A stretch of 64,000 nt of DNA from Ampullaceana balthica. Its lineage: Eukaryota; Mollusca; Gastropoda; Lymnaeidae. Under the pieces are notes generated by a model. It had not been told where the DNA came from and ran no database searches. It saw only the letters and a list, made by a program, of their open reading frames with translations. The stretch's first letter is position 1. Each line of letters opens with the position of its first letter. The position numbers and the translations under genes were made by a program. Of the stretch, positions 1 to 11,058 are shown one piece after another. The stretch lies in assembly GCA_944989445.1 (NCBI GenBank), contig CALYLW010000124.1, positions 64,501-128,500 on the forward strand, written 5' to 3'.

Positions 1-465
1 TCTGTCTTAACTCAACTTTGCATCATAACCCTAGTGGGGGGGGGAGGGGTGGGTGGGGGGAGAGGGGAAAAGTCTGGTCACCGATTCGCTTGACCGAGCT
101 CAGAGTGACACGTAAAATGTAAACAAAAGCGCACCGTCGTTTCGTTGGGTCGCCTCAATGCTCAAACTTTCACGTGGCAAAAAAACAATAACAAATCGTG
201 AATTAAAATTACATACCTCATATAAGGATAAACTAAAAATGCATTAATTTAATTACGGTACGTTCGATCGATCTGAAATTTTGATACGATGCATTGTTAG
301 GTAAGACGGGTCCGTGTGCCAAATTTCAGTTCGATCGGATCATTGGAAGTGGGTCATTTTCGACTTTTGTTTTTCCGCCCGCCGAGCCCATGAGATGATG
401 AGAGAGAGACAGAGAGAGAGACAGACAGAGAGAGAGAGACGGCGGTGAAGTTAATATAAGGGATT
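1..465 (-). repeat. MITE-like repeat with ATATAAGGGATTT end, inverted copy
   Basis: Essentially the reverse complement of 10072-10500 and similar to 9603-10030, including the block around GAAATTTGGCACACGG and a terminus ATATAAGGGATTT (452-464). No coding frame. Contains a GA-rich microsatellite at about 394-440. Confidence 0.75.
394..441. repeat. GA microsatellite
   Basis: (GAGA)n with interspersed CAGA units inside the MITE arm; the other copies have only short remnants. Confidence 0.8.
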
Positions 466-469
466 TAAA

Positions 470-520
470 AATAACTTGCACGGTATGATACCGTGTAAGT
501 TAGTAAAAAAATAACTTGCA
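470..520. repeat. Palindromic repeat AACTTGCACGGTATG
   Basis: AACTTGCACGGTATGATACCGTGTAAGTT-like hairpin followed by a half copy; further copies at 1166-1265. Confidence 0.7.
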
Positions 521-534
521 CGGTACGGTAATGT

Positions 535-990
535 TTAGTTTTAATGTAAAAAATAGACAACTAAACCTAACCCTGACCCTAAAACTAATAATTACAATAT
601 AATTGTAATTATAAGAATGTTAAATTGATTTAATTAGTTTTAGTCCCTGTATTACTGTATTTGTTTTTCTATTTTAATGTAAAAAAATAGACAACTAACC
701 CTAACCTTGACCCTAAAACTAAAAGATATAATTTAATCGTAATTATAATAAGAATTTTTAATTGATTTCAATATATTTGTTTTTCTATTTTAATGTAAAA
801 AATAGACAACTAACCCTAACCTTGACCCTAAAGCTAAAAGATCTAATTTAATAGTAATTATAATAAGAATTTTTAATTGATTTCCATATTTTTTTTTCTA
901 TTTTAGTGTAAAAAAATAGACAACTAACTCTAACTCTGACCCTAAAAGTAAAGGATCTAATTTAATCGTAATTATAAGAATTTAAGAATT
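535..990. repeat. Tandem repeat, unit about 114-135 bp, four copies
   Basis: Each unit carries ATAGACAACTAA followed by CCCTAACC(T)TGACCCTAAA and an AT-rich tail. ATAGACAA recurs at 553, 688, 802 and 916, so the spacing is 135, 114 and 114 bp. The CCCTAA motif is telomere-like but not a telomere array. Confidence 0.8.
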
Positions 991-1009
991 GTAACAAAAA
1001 GAAAAAATA

Positions 1010-1100
1010 TTAGTCTCAACCGAAAATTGAACCCATGCCTGTTCTTCTACATTACGTTCTCTAGTCCAACTCTCAATTATGAGACCACGGAAGTTCGGTA
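1010..1100 (-). repeat. Degenerate tRNA-like sequence (SINE head)
   Basis: On the - strand it has a GGGTTCAATTTTC B-box-like segment and an A-box-like start, lengths as in a tRNA, but the arms do not pair well. Treated as tRNA-derived debris, not a gene. Confidence 0.4.
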
Positions 1101-1165
1101 CTTTTTGTAAATTTTAAAAATTTATAAATTATAAATAAGTGACTACAAAACCGTCTCTGCGCATG

Positions 1166-1267
1166 CGCAAATACCGTGCAACTTAGGAAAAAAATAACTT
1201 ACACGGTATGATACCGTGCAAGTTAGAAAAAAAATAAATTACACGGTATGATACCGTGCAAGTTAAC
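1166..1267. repeat. Palindromic repeats, second cluster
   Basis: Two head-to-tail copies of a 29-bp near-perfect palindrome (AACTTACACGGTATG / ATACCGTGCAAGTT) separated by A-rich spacers. With 470-520 they bracket the tandem array and the tRNA-like piece, like the ends of a composite element. Confidence 0.7.
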
Positions 1268-1334
1268 ACTACGATATTATTAAAGAGTTTTATAAATAAG
1301 TTTAAAATTGACCCAAATCATGTAGTTCCTCTGG

Positions 1335-1405
1335 TCTCATGAATAGTGCTATAGACAGCTGAACATCTGGTCCAGGGTTCGATTGTCAGTATGGTTGTGT
1401 CTGCT
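1335..1405 (+). repeat. Degenerate tRNA-like sequence
   Basis: TCTGGTCTCATGAATAGTGC followed ~45 bp later by GGGTTCGATTG, a B-box-like motif, then a T-rich tract. Probably the head of a SINE. Confidence 0.35.
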
Positions 1406-1479
1406 GTTGTTTTTTTGTTTGTTTTTTTTAAACATAAATTGATAATTAATAACATTTTTTTTCATGATTTGTCGCTGAC

Positions 1480-1860
1480 AGAATCAAATTTAAGGTTTAG
1501 TGATAGGTTTAAGGGTGTAGGTTATGTTTAGTGATAGGTTTTAGGGTGTGGGTTAGGTTTCCTTCTTCCCGTCCGGAATTCGGGCGTGGAATGGGTTGCC
1601 TGAAGAATCCAGGAAAACCAACACTTTATCAACATTTAAATCTCTAATAAAAATGCAGGACTAAACACAAACCATAGATAAGCGTAGGACGCAATAATCT
1701 TCTGTATAGAAGGAGCGTCTGTAAACAGATAAGATAAGATAAGATAGTGATAGGTTTTAGGGTTTGGGTTAGGTTTAGTGATAGGGTTTGGGTTAGGTTT
1801 AGACTTTAGTGAAAGATTTTAGTTCTAGGGTTAGTTAGGGATAGGTTTAAGGATAGTTAC
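1480..1860. repeat. GTGATAGGTTTTAGGG minisatellite interrupted by a LINE end
   Basis: Imperfect repeats of TTTAGTGATAGGTTTTAGGG occupy 1480-1560 and continue at 1742-1860; between them sits the LINE 3' fragment. Confidence 0.6.
1561..1741 (+). mobile_element. 3' end of a non-LTR retrotransposon
   Basis: Encodes FFPSGIRAWNGLPEES ... STFKSL and then a stop, the characteristic C-terminus of Jockey/CR1-like LINE polymerases. After the stop comes GGACGCAATAATCTTCTG ... AAGGAGCGTCTGT and a (AGATA)n tail. The same tail ends the SINEs at 6116, 8597 and 50363, so this is probably the LINE that mobilises them. 5'-truncated. Confidence 0.75.
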
Positions 1861-2121
1861 TCCTTTCTTCAATTTTTTAATCCCCCTTTTTTTTTAATTG
1901 CGTCTCTATAGCCTGTGGGCTATTAAGACGCTAGCGTCTCAATAGCCACTGCTATGCCTAATATGATTATAAACAGTTTAATAATAAACATTGTACAATA
2001 GTTGTTACTCATTGACATTCATTGCAACTCTTATACATCGTAATTATAAAATACAAGACTAGACTAAATTTATCCAAAACTAAAACTATGGAGTCATGGA
2101 GAAGTGTAGGAATAAGTTAAT

Positions 2122-2190
2122 AAGAATAAAATAAGATGCAAAAATCTTCTGGATAGAAGGAGCATCTGTAATATTAATAGATAAGATAAT
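2122..2190 (+). repeat. Isolated LINE/SINE tail
   Basis: Contains GATGCAAAAATCTTCTGGAT, AAGGAGCATCTGT and AGATAAGATAA, the shared tail without a recognisable head. Confidence 0.6.
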
Positions 2191-2925
2191 TAAATTAATT
2201 AAGCCTAAGATAATATAATAAGTTATAGAGTAATCTGTATTAGTATTAGTACTAATTACTTAATTAGTATTTATTATTTATTGATATTGATATACTGAAT
2301 TTACTGTAACTGAACTAACTGTAATGTAGATTGTAGCCTAGTTGTAGTAGTCAAAGTCAGAGTAGTGAGTAAACCCTACTCTTAATTTCTAAATTGTTAA
2401 ATAATTTTGAAAATGTATTTTAAGTTAAAATGAAATTGAAATGTCATTCTACAACATGTAACACACAGTAACTCAGCAATTTATTGAACAAATTGTAAGA
2501 TACAAAATTTTTATATTAGATTGACTAGGTCTAGGTTAGGTCTCCTTACGTGGATTTTATTAGTCAACACAATTATCACTTCTAATCCTATGCCTATGTT
2601 GTTGAGACTTTTGAATAGAAAGACGTTTAATACAGTTGTGGTTTTTAATGATAGTTGATCTGTTGGTATATGTTCTTGTTTTTAATAATTTATTTTATAA
2701 AGCTGGCATTTTTTGTTTGTTGTTGTTGCAGTTGCAGATTTAGAGCAGGAACATTGAGGCAAATTCACGTTCTTTATTAAAAAGTGTATAAGAAATTGAC
2801 TTGGACTTGGATGAAACCTGACTAAAAATGAGTAAACAAAATGAGCAGTGTACCTATTAGTTATATAGCCTAGATAATAAAGCCTTATACTTTAATACAT
2901 TTCATAAACAACTAAAAACAGAAAA
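2191..2925. other. Region upstream of METAP1D
   Basis: AT-rich with no coding frame. Holds the presumed METAP1D promoter; I see no TATA box or CpG-rich core. Confidence 0.3.
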
Positions 2926-5900
2926 ATGTGTCTATTAAACAGAATATTCAGTAAGTCACACATGATCATACAAGTACAGCAATCAAGGGTGTATACAAGT
3001 GTTAGTAATCCCAGAAGGACATTTAGTAAGTTAGTGCATTATAATTATGTTAATTATAAACCTATTCCAAGTTTAATACCATTACCTTCATATGTGACTA
3101 ATGGGGACATCAGAGTTCCAACCAACCCAGAAATAAAAACAAAAGAACAGATCAGTCAGATGAAACCAGCATGTCAGCTTGCAGCATCTATTCTAAGATA
3201 CATTGGTGGTAACTTAAGGGTGTGTATCTAGTATCTAATTAATAAGAGCCTATATATATATATAATCTATATATTTAACAATTTGTATTAAGGTTTTAAT
3301 TAAAAATATATACCTAATCTTATACCTGTACTTAAATAATACTTTAATAGATAGTCACTAATGTACCACTACAATAAGTTTAATTTTCTACAGCTTTTTA
3401 TACATTTAATTGTACATCTTCATGATTCATAGAACAGTTTTTAACATTTTTTTTTAGATTGGTATATCCACTGAAGAAATTGATGCAATGGTTTATTCAA
3501 AATGCATTGAAGCAGGTGCTTATCCATCTCCACTCCACTATAAAGGTTTTCCAAAATCTGTGTGTACATCAATTAATAATGTAGCCTGTCATGGTGTACC
3601 AGGAACTCATACATTAAAAAATGGTGACATTATTAATGTTGATATAACTGTAAGTTTGAGTGAAGGAAAACTTGAGATGTTAAATACAGTATTTAAGTTC
3701 AAAGATTCTATCTTGACTTGGTGAGCAGCAAATTTTTAAGAAAAATAATTTTTTGAAGATATTTTTAAAGTCTTTCATGTAATTTTTAAAGATTAAACAT
3801 TGTACTCTTACAAAATATTTCTCTTGAAAAATCTATAACTAAAGAAATTTTTTATTGTTGTTTCATTTATGTTCCAATTAGGTATTTTTCAAAGGCTATC
3901 ATGGGGATACATCTCAAACTTTCATTGTAGGGGACGTTGATGAAAGAACCAAAGCTCTTGTTGTAGCAGCTGAACTCTGTCGTGATGCTGGGATAAGTGC
4001 ATGCCATCATGGAGCATTGTTTTCTGACATTGGTGATGTTATCTAGTGAGTTCTTGAATCCTCTGGTGATGTTGTCTAGTGAGTTCTTGAATCCTCTTAA
4101 AAATTTTATATCTTTGGATGTCACACACTTAAATTTCATTATTTTAATTAAACCCGGTAGGTCTAAATTTTATTTATTGTTATGCAATAAAAAAATGTAA
4201 ACGCACCTTTATTTCTATCTAAAGTTGGATACCGGGTTCATATATAAATTGATTTTTCTAATGATTTTTGTGTTATTATAAAAGGTCACTCTGGGATTTA
4301 AAATGGGAAGTTGATTCTTTGTTAAGTCAATAAAGAAATTATTTCTTAAATGTTTCCTCAGCAGAGTAAAAGTACACGTAAAGATAAATATGACTTTTAA
4401 GATATTAATTACCCGGTACATATTTCAAATTAAATAATGTAAGGAAAATTAAACAAAAAATTATGACATTTCTAGAGATACATGTAAATGACTTGGATTT
4501 CATGCTCTTACTCTTACATACCTAGTCTGTAATCTAATTTATCCTCTGAAATTTTTCTGGTCTATGTTATTTTTAGTATAAAATGTGCGTATAATTAAGT
4601 TGCAAATAGCTTTATGGTAATCCTGATTAAAGTTGAAAAGGAAAAAGGCCCTTTACTTATCAAAGGACTTACTTTTTAGTTTGTTATTTTTGATTATTCT
4701 TTAAAAATCAAAGTTAAATTGTAAAATATTGTTTAATAACCATAATTTTCTGTGTTATCCATCAATATAAATATTCTTCCTTTTCAGCCACTATCTTTTT
4801 CCACAAAGATTACACATGAAAGACCTTTGGGATTTAATTGTCATTGAGAAATATTGTTTGTAAACTATTTCAGTTCAACAGCTTGTGAAGCTGGTTTTGA
4901 AGTCATACCTTATTTCTGTGGTCATGGGATAGGTGAATATTTTCATGGACCACCAGACATTGTTCATGTCCGTAAGTTATTAACTCTAGATGCATATGAA
5001 AATGTATTGTAAAACACATGGGTTTTGTTAAAACTACATCCACAAATGTAAGTGGTTACATGATCGTTGCATAAGTGAAAATCCAGGAAGATACTCTCTC
5101 TTTATCATTCTCTAAATGTCTCTTAAATGTTAAAAACTCAATTTTTTAAAATATAATGTGTATTGAATTTTCCATTGTAAATTAATCCTTAACTTCCAAG
5201 AAATTATTTTTATTTTGTGATAATATTATTATTAATAGATACGCCTCGTGGCGTAGCATACGCCACAGAATTGCTCATGGATAGTGCAAAGAAAGGGGGG
5301 AAAGAACAGTCACAAACTACAGCACGAAGAAATCAAAACAAAGCGAGTGAACATCGGTGGGGGTGAACCACCGACGCATTTTTGGTCTCGAGACATTTGC
5401 ACTGTGGTTATCTACCTGCCCACCACCCTTCACCACCCTAGCTTCCCAACCATAAACTGTGATTGGTCTACCCTAGTGAGGGTCAGCCATGTTCACAAAA
5501 AAGGGGGAAAGGAACGGGCACAAACACACATTTTTAAAAATTAAAAAATAATGTTTTCTTGGGGCTTGAACCCAGGACCTTCCGTGTGTAATGCGCACGT
5601 GATAACCACTACACTACGAATCACAAGTTATTCTTTGAAGGAACAACGCAAGTGAATGTAAGAACCATTGTTGGTCTAAAAAAAAATACATGCCCCTCTC
5701 TCCACCACCTCGGCTTGCCAACTTTTAACGATGGGTTGACCTCAGCGAAGGTCATTCGTCATGCTCATTTGCACATACTCGCTCTGGTGAATTATATATA
5801 TAGATTATTAAACAGCGAAGCTTAGCAACTGTGTTAACCTTTGAGCATGCTAGATTTTTTCACTAACTGCTTTCAGATTATGCATTGTATCAGAATATAT

Positions 5901-7489
5901 GTTTTAATTATAGCATTTAAAACTAAAAGGTATCCTATGACAATTTATAGTTTTATATAAACTGTCTATATTGAACACATCTCAGTTTGTGTTATTGCAA
6001 CTGTTGGAGAATAAAATAAGCTATGCCCCCTTAGTGATTTTCGTTCTCTTTGGGGGCAATTTGCTGGTACATGAGACTTCCTTTTCTATTGTGGTACATT
6101 ACAGAGTACATGTATGGGGGCTCGGTGGTCGAGCGCTATGCATGCTCGGCTAGCGTACCAAAAGTCACGGGTTCAAATCTCCATGAAGGCAGGGACTTGT
6201 TCCCAGGGCCAAGAATGTCCCCGAGTCCACCCAGCTCTGATTGGGTACCTGACTACTAATGGAATCTAAGGTGGCTGGGAATAGTATGGTCCCTCATAGC
6301 CGTGGCCTGTGAACACTGCATCACTTGCCAGCATGATAAGTAGGATGCAATAATCTTTTATATAGAAGTAGAAGGAGCATCTATAATAGATTAGAAAAGA
6401 TATTAACTTAGACATTATGAATAAAGCACATTTATACATTCAATAATTTTTGCTTGCCAGGTAATAAGTATGTTGACGTGACTTCCTTTGCTAAAAAATT
6501 AACATTCCATATATTTGTTTACAATACAATTTACACAAATGAACTATTTGATTAAAACAATAAATTAAAGCTTTATAATTAATAATCGACAAATACATAT
6601 GTAAATGTTTTGGCTAATGCCTTCAACAGTTCACTTAAACAAAAGTATTTACAATATATATTACCTACTATACCATGGAAAAAATGATTAAGTAGGGATT
6701 TTTTTAAAAAAAAACAGAAGGGAAAAGAAGAAAGATGAGCACAAGTACTTAACAAAAATACAGGATCAATTTGTTGTTTTAATGACACTATTTGTTTGTT
6801 TATCTTGTATTTTATTTGAAAGCTTTATGGCTGTCCAATTCTGTTGGCTTTAAATGTTTAGTGTGATTTCTTAAACATTAAAACTTGTATAACTTTAACA
6901 TTTTCATATTTTTTGTGTACAACAGCAAGCGATGCAGTTGGTCAAGAAAGAATGTTATCTGGCATGACATTTACCATAGGTAATTAATTATGTCCTTATA
7001 ATTCACTTATTTACAGTTTTTTTAGAACTTCACATTGCTAGTCCTTTACATTGATTGGATTAGAGATATATGATGTAGTCTTTTCAACTTTATGTGTGAG
7101 GGAAAAAAATTAGAATATCAATAAGGAGCATCAATTTAAAAGCCTTTTAGAATTCAAAGCTAAATCATTTAAGGCAATCTTCATTTTTGAGGAACGTATT
7201 TACTTTTTCAAAAACTTTATTTCAAATTGTATTTTTTCATGTTATTATTTTTAGAAAATTATTGTTTGGGGGAAGAGGGATTCCTGTATACATTTTTATA
7301 TTTGACAACTTGAATTGAATTACTTTGAATGGGACCTTATTAACAGAGCCCATACTTTGTGATGGAAGCCCTGAAATCCAGGTACTTGATGATGGCTGGA
7401 CTGTGGTTACAAAAGATGGAAGTAATTCTGCACAGTTTGAGCACACCATCTTAGTCACTGAAAGTGGATGTGACATTTTGACAGCTTAA
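2926..7489 (+). CDS. METAP1D: Methionine aminopeptidase 1D, mitochondrial (six exons)
   Basis: Removes the initiator methionine from nascent mitochondrial proteins (family knowledge: MetAP type 1D, M24 family, two divalent metals). Exons that I join by GT-AG and phase: 2926-3219, 3458-3649, 3882-4045, 4874-4971, 6926-6979, 7347-7489, giving 314 residues; human METAP1D is 335. The N-terminal ~40 residues are basic and Ser-rich without acidic residues, as in a mitochondrial presequence. Substrate His is in NNVACHGVP (about residue 143). Metal ligands are Asp160 (INVDIT), Asp171 (YHGDTSQTF), His234 (GHGIG), Glu268 (FTIEP) and Glu299 (QFEHT); a second active-site His is in EYFHGPP (241). All are intact, so the gene looks functional. 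Exon 1 ends in a weaker donor, GTGTGT. The long fourth intron is filled with repeats. The first ATG giving the presequence was taken as start; an upstream non-coding exon is possible. Confidence 0.95.
4031..4096 (+). repeat. 33-bp tandem duplication over a METAP1D splice donor
   Basis: TGGTGATGTTATCTAGTGAG and its neighbour occur twice (4031-4063, 4064-4096) with one base difference, so two equal GTGAGT donors lie 33 bp apart. The first gives the conserved protein; the second would read into TAG at once. Confidence 0.85.
5232..5800. repeat. Diverged repeat pair around a tRNA-like relic, METAP1D intron 4
   Basis: Two divergent copies of a segment with TTGGTCT, CCACC(A/C) and a GTGAGGGTCAGCCATG / GCGAAGGTCATTCGTCATG motif flank a - strand tRNA-like piece. 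A GTGGCGTAGCATACGCCAC palindrome marks the left side. No coding frame. Confidence 0.45.
5551..5625 (-). pseudogene. tRNA-Val-like pseudogene or SINE head
   Basis: The - strand reads GTAGTGTAGTGGTTATCACG and, after the anticodon region, AAGGTCCTGGGTTCAAGCCC, very like eukaryotic tRNA-Val A and B boxes; the loop would give a TAC anticodon. The anticodon stem has two mismatches and the acceptor stem does not pair, so it is not a working tRNA. Confidence 0.6.
6116..6401 (+). mobile_element. tRNA-derived SINE, copy 1
   Basis: Head GGGGGCTCGGTGGTCGAGCG, B box GGTTCAAATC at 6170-6179, a body with GAAGGCAGGGACTTGTTCCC and CACTGCATCACTTGCCA, then the LINE-like tail with AAGGAGCATCT. Lies in METAP1D intron 4. 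Confidence 0.85.
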
Positions 7490-8521
7490 GACTATTATTT
7501 CTTGTTATTGCATGTAAAATAGAAAAAAAGATCTTCATTTCTGTCATATGTGAGATTGAATGAGAAAATAATTCTGCCTTATAGGAATAATATACAGTTG
7601 AATTTTTAAGTAAATGTATGAATTTTATTAATTCTTGAGTCTGTTCCCAATTATTCTTTTAAATTCCAGTGTACAAAATATTTCAAATTAAAAACGTTTC
7701 TTGTTTATTTATTCATTTTTAATGTATCTGGTTAAGTATTTCCATAGACACTTAAGAATATGTAATGACTAATTTTTGTTCATTTGAAAATAAGTGCCTA
7801 AAGTTATAGCAAATGGAAAATTTGCATCCATTGAAAATCAAAGCTTAAACATATTTACCTAAGGTGGTATGGTAGCTGGAAGTTGACAAAGGGCAAGTAA
7901 TACAAGTCTGCCGGTCAGCTCATGCAGACCACTCTACTCTAATGCTACTAAATCTATTAAGTTATGCAAGACTTTTTGGGAAGGAATTGATTCATATTAC
8001 AGGATGAATCAATGTTAAATTTATTGATATTAGTTCTTAACTATTAATCAGCTGTTACTGCACACAACTGATGGCTCGTTGACAAGTTCCAGTCCAACAT
8101 TCACCCCCACCCCGCTATACAGTAAATATGCACACCTGTACCTGTAGTGAGATTCAGATAGTCAAAAATATCAAACAATAAAAATTGTACTTAAGTATAA
8201 ATGAACAGGTAAAATTGTATGAGCAAGGCCGAAACTTGTATAATAAATCATCCAAACAAATATTACATACCCACCAAAAAGTAATATTTTCTTACCTCCC
8301 CCATTTTGCACCTCGTACTTTTTTGGTATCCCCTTACCTTAAGCGTAGGTACAAATTAATTTTAAGCCATAGTCACAGAATATTGGTTTTACTATTTATA
8401 GTTTTTGTAATATCGTGGTTTTCATATTGAAATAATTTTTTAAAATATATAACTATAACTGCTGAAGCACCGGTGGGTGAAAGAGAAACCTACTACATGT
8501 AATTTCAAGAAATAGAAATAT
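7490..8521. other. METAP1D 3' flank
   Basis: 3' UTR and intergenic AT-rich sequence. No further gene recognised; the short open frame at 8185-8430 is AT-driven. Confidence 0.4.
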
Positions 8522-8585
8522 GGGGCTTCCATAAATGACGTCACGCACCTAAAAAAGGGGGAGGGGTTAAGAATTGTCACGTCAG
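8522..8585. repeat. Fragment of CCATAAATGACGTCACGCACC repeat
   Basis: GGCTTCCATAAATGACGTCA followed by a G-rich run and GTCACGTCAG; an end of the same family as 8951-9317. Confidence 0.6.
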
Positions 8586-8596
8586 AGGCGTCACTA

Positions 8597-8855
8597 GGGT
8601 TGGTAGTGGCAGTGTGCTCGACTGGCGTACCGATGGTCACGGGATCGAATCCATGTGAAGGCAGGGATTTGTTCCCGGGGCCTAGGGCGTCCCTGAGTCA
8701 CCCAGCTCCGAATGGGTACCAGTACCTAACACTAGTTAGGCGGCTGGGTAATGCGTGGCCTGTGAACTCTGCATCACTTGCCAACAGATAATCTGTCATG
8801 GTCTGTGGACGCAATTATCTTCTGCATAGAAGGAGCGTCTGTATAGATAAGATAA
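8597..8855 (+). mobile_element. tRNA-derived SINE, copy 2
   Basis: Same body and tail as copy 1 and closer to copy 3. B box GGATCGAATCC near 8641. The head is truncated or fused with a CAGAGGCGTCACTAGGG transposon-like end at 8583. Confidence 0.8.
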
Positions 8856-8950
8856 GACCCCCCCCACACACGACTTACCCTATAGACCTTCGAATCTCCA
8901 TTGCCAAATACCGGGGACTTATAGACAGCGGCGTAGCTAGAACTTTTAGG

Positions 8951-9317
8951 GGCCGTCCATAAATGACGTCACGCACCTGGGGAGGGCGAGGGAAGTCACA
9001 CATTTGACGTCACATCAAAACGCGAAACTTTAAATAAAAACTCCACTTAAATATATGATTACCGACACTTTATTTAATGACGTTTTACATGGCTTCACGC
9101 ATGTTACGATATTAGAGATCAGCCTTACTTACACTAAAAAAAAATATTTTAATTTTAAAAAAATTGATTTGAAACATGCTTATTTTCAAATAGAAAATAC
9201 GGCTTTTATGGGGGGGGGGTGAATTCATATTGAAGAAGGGGTCTAAGTTTTTGTGACGAGGGGGAGGGGGTGCAAAATGAGCCACAATTTCATGACGTCA
9301 TAATTATGGACGGCCCA
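8951..9317. mobile_element. MITE with GGGCCGTCCATAA ends
   Basis: The left end GGGCCGTCCATAAATGACGTC and right end GACGTCATAATTATGGACGGCCC form an inverted repeat. G-rich subterminal stretches and a repeated GTGACGAGGGG motif. Non-coding. Confidence 0.75.
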
Positions 9318-9602
9318 TTTAGTCAATCACATGGTGGTTTTTATAAATTAATAAACATGAATAAATAAGTGTATTGAAACGAAGTAAAGGTGGGGAACAT
9401 GTGTACCATTGCATCATGCCCTATTAATGTAAGCAGTAATAAAAGAGGGCGCATAAAATGATATACCTATAAATACACATTTATAAAACTACAATTTACT
9501 TTTTTGTATAGGCCACAAGAAAGTTATTGAGGCCCACCCCTAAATGAGACAAAACATATTCTAAATTTACACCCAAAAAAACAGTACCAATTAATATGGT
9601 TT
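9318..9602. other. AT-rich spacer
   Basis: No gene or repeat recognised. Confidence 0.3.
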
Positions 9603-10034
9603 TTAAATCCCTTATATTAACTTCACCGCCGTCTCTCTCTGTCTCTCGTCATCGCATGGGCGGGCGGGCGGAAAAACAAAAGTCGAAAATGACCCACTTC
9701 CCGTGATCCGATCGAGCTGAAATTTGGCACACGGACTCGTCTCACCAAACAATGCATCGTATCAAAATTTCAGATCGATCGAACGTGCCGTAATTAAATT
9801 AATGCATTTTTAGTTTATCCTTATACGAGGTATGTAATTCAAATTCACGGTTTGTTATTGTTTTTTTCCACGTGAGTTTGAGTTGACGCTTAGACGTCGA
9901 CCGTCGTGCCGACACCCCCTCGCGACCCATCCCCCGTTAAAAGACAGAGGACATCACTCGGTGTCAGTCCGTAAATATTTGTGGCGTTGAAACATAATCA
10001 ATACTTTTAATTATGACTCAAATATAAGGGATTT
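9603..10034 (+). mobile_element. MITE with AAATCCCTTATAT ends, copy A
   Basis: Starts TTTAAATCCCTTATAT and ends ATATAAGGGATTTATA, an inverted repeat. Body shared with 10070-10573 and, inverted, with 1-465. Confidence 0.75.
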
Positions 10035-10069
10035 ATAGTAGAATACTTTGTTTTTACGGGTTTGTTTTA

Positions 10070-10573
10070 TTTTAAATCCCTTATATTAACTTCGCGGCCG
10101 TCTCATCATCTCATCATCTCTTTCTTGGGCGGGCGGGCGGAAAAAGAAAAGTCGAAAATGACCCACTTCCAGTGATCCGATCGAGCTGAAATTTGGCACA
10201 CGGACCCGACTCACCTAACAATGCATTGTATCAAAATTTTAGATCGATCGATCGTACCGTAATTAAATTAATGCATTTTTAGTTTATCCTAATATGAGGT
10301 ATGTAATTCAAATTCACTGTTTGTTATTGTTTTTTTTTCCACTTGAAAGTTTGAGTAGACGCGTTGAGGCGACCCATCGAAGCACCGCGGCGCTTTTGTT
10401 TACATTTTACGTGTCACGCTGAGCTCGGTCAAGCGAATCGGTGACCAGACTTTTCCCCTCTCACCCTCAGGGTTATGAAGCAAACTTGAGTTAAGACAGA
10501 TTCAGTCTGTAAATGTTTGAAAATAATCACTACTGTTAGTTATGTCTCATATATAAGGGATTTATAGTCAAAA
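10070..10573 (+). mobile_element. MITE with AAATCCCTTATAT ends, copy B
   Basis: Same ends and body as copy A, 36 bp downstream in the same orientation. Ends CTCATATATAAGGGATTTATAG. The same right end occurs alone at 23458-23478. Confidence 0.75.
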
Positions 10574-10798
10574 ACGTTGTTTTTACGGGTTTGTTTTATT
10601 TATCAACTTCAGTTTGGATAACCTCCCTTCACAACTATAGAAACACTGATAACAATTGTTGAAAAAAATTATTTGCAAAATTCTAATGTTGGATATAGAA
10701 TTTCCCTATCTACACTGTTGAATATATTTTAATATATCAAGGGGGCCTGTTCCCCCGTTTTTCTAACATAATGCCTCTTCTTGTAGTGTAGATACAGC

Positions 10799-10985
10799 CA
10801 GGGCTGGTCTTAGGCCACCGAAACCTATGAGGCCGCAGTGGGCCCCGCGCTTTCATAGGCCCCACTTAACTTAATTTTCACTTATTATCCTTATCAATAC
10901 CTTACCCCTACCCAAACTGGGCCCCGCACAATCATTTTCGCATACTAAGCCCCATAGGGCCCCGCAATTGCTAAGACCAGCCCTG
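10799..10985. mobile_element. 187-bp MITE with perfect 15-bp inverted repeats
   Basis: CAGGGCTGGTCTTAG at 10799-10813 and its exact reverse complement at 10971-10985. Internal GGGCCCCGC repeats. hAT-like end; the 8-bp flanks match at only about half the positions. Confidence 0.75.
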
Positions 10986-11058
10986 TGAACAACCATAAAA
11001 ACCTGGATCCTTTTTCTTTCAATATTGAACTATTCTTTATCGACGTCAATAAAGATAT

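Noticed and set aside
540..960. Interstitial telomere array
   Set aside because: CCCTAACC occurs only once or twice per 114-bp unit, with variants; it is part of a longer tandem repeat.
5551..5625. Functional tRNA-Val gene on the - strand
   Set aside because: The anticodon stem has mismatches and the acceptor stem does not pair.
8185..8430. Small + strand gene of 81 codons
   Set aside because: AT-rich composition, no conserved motif, no splice context.
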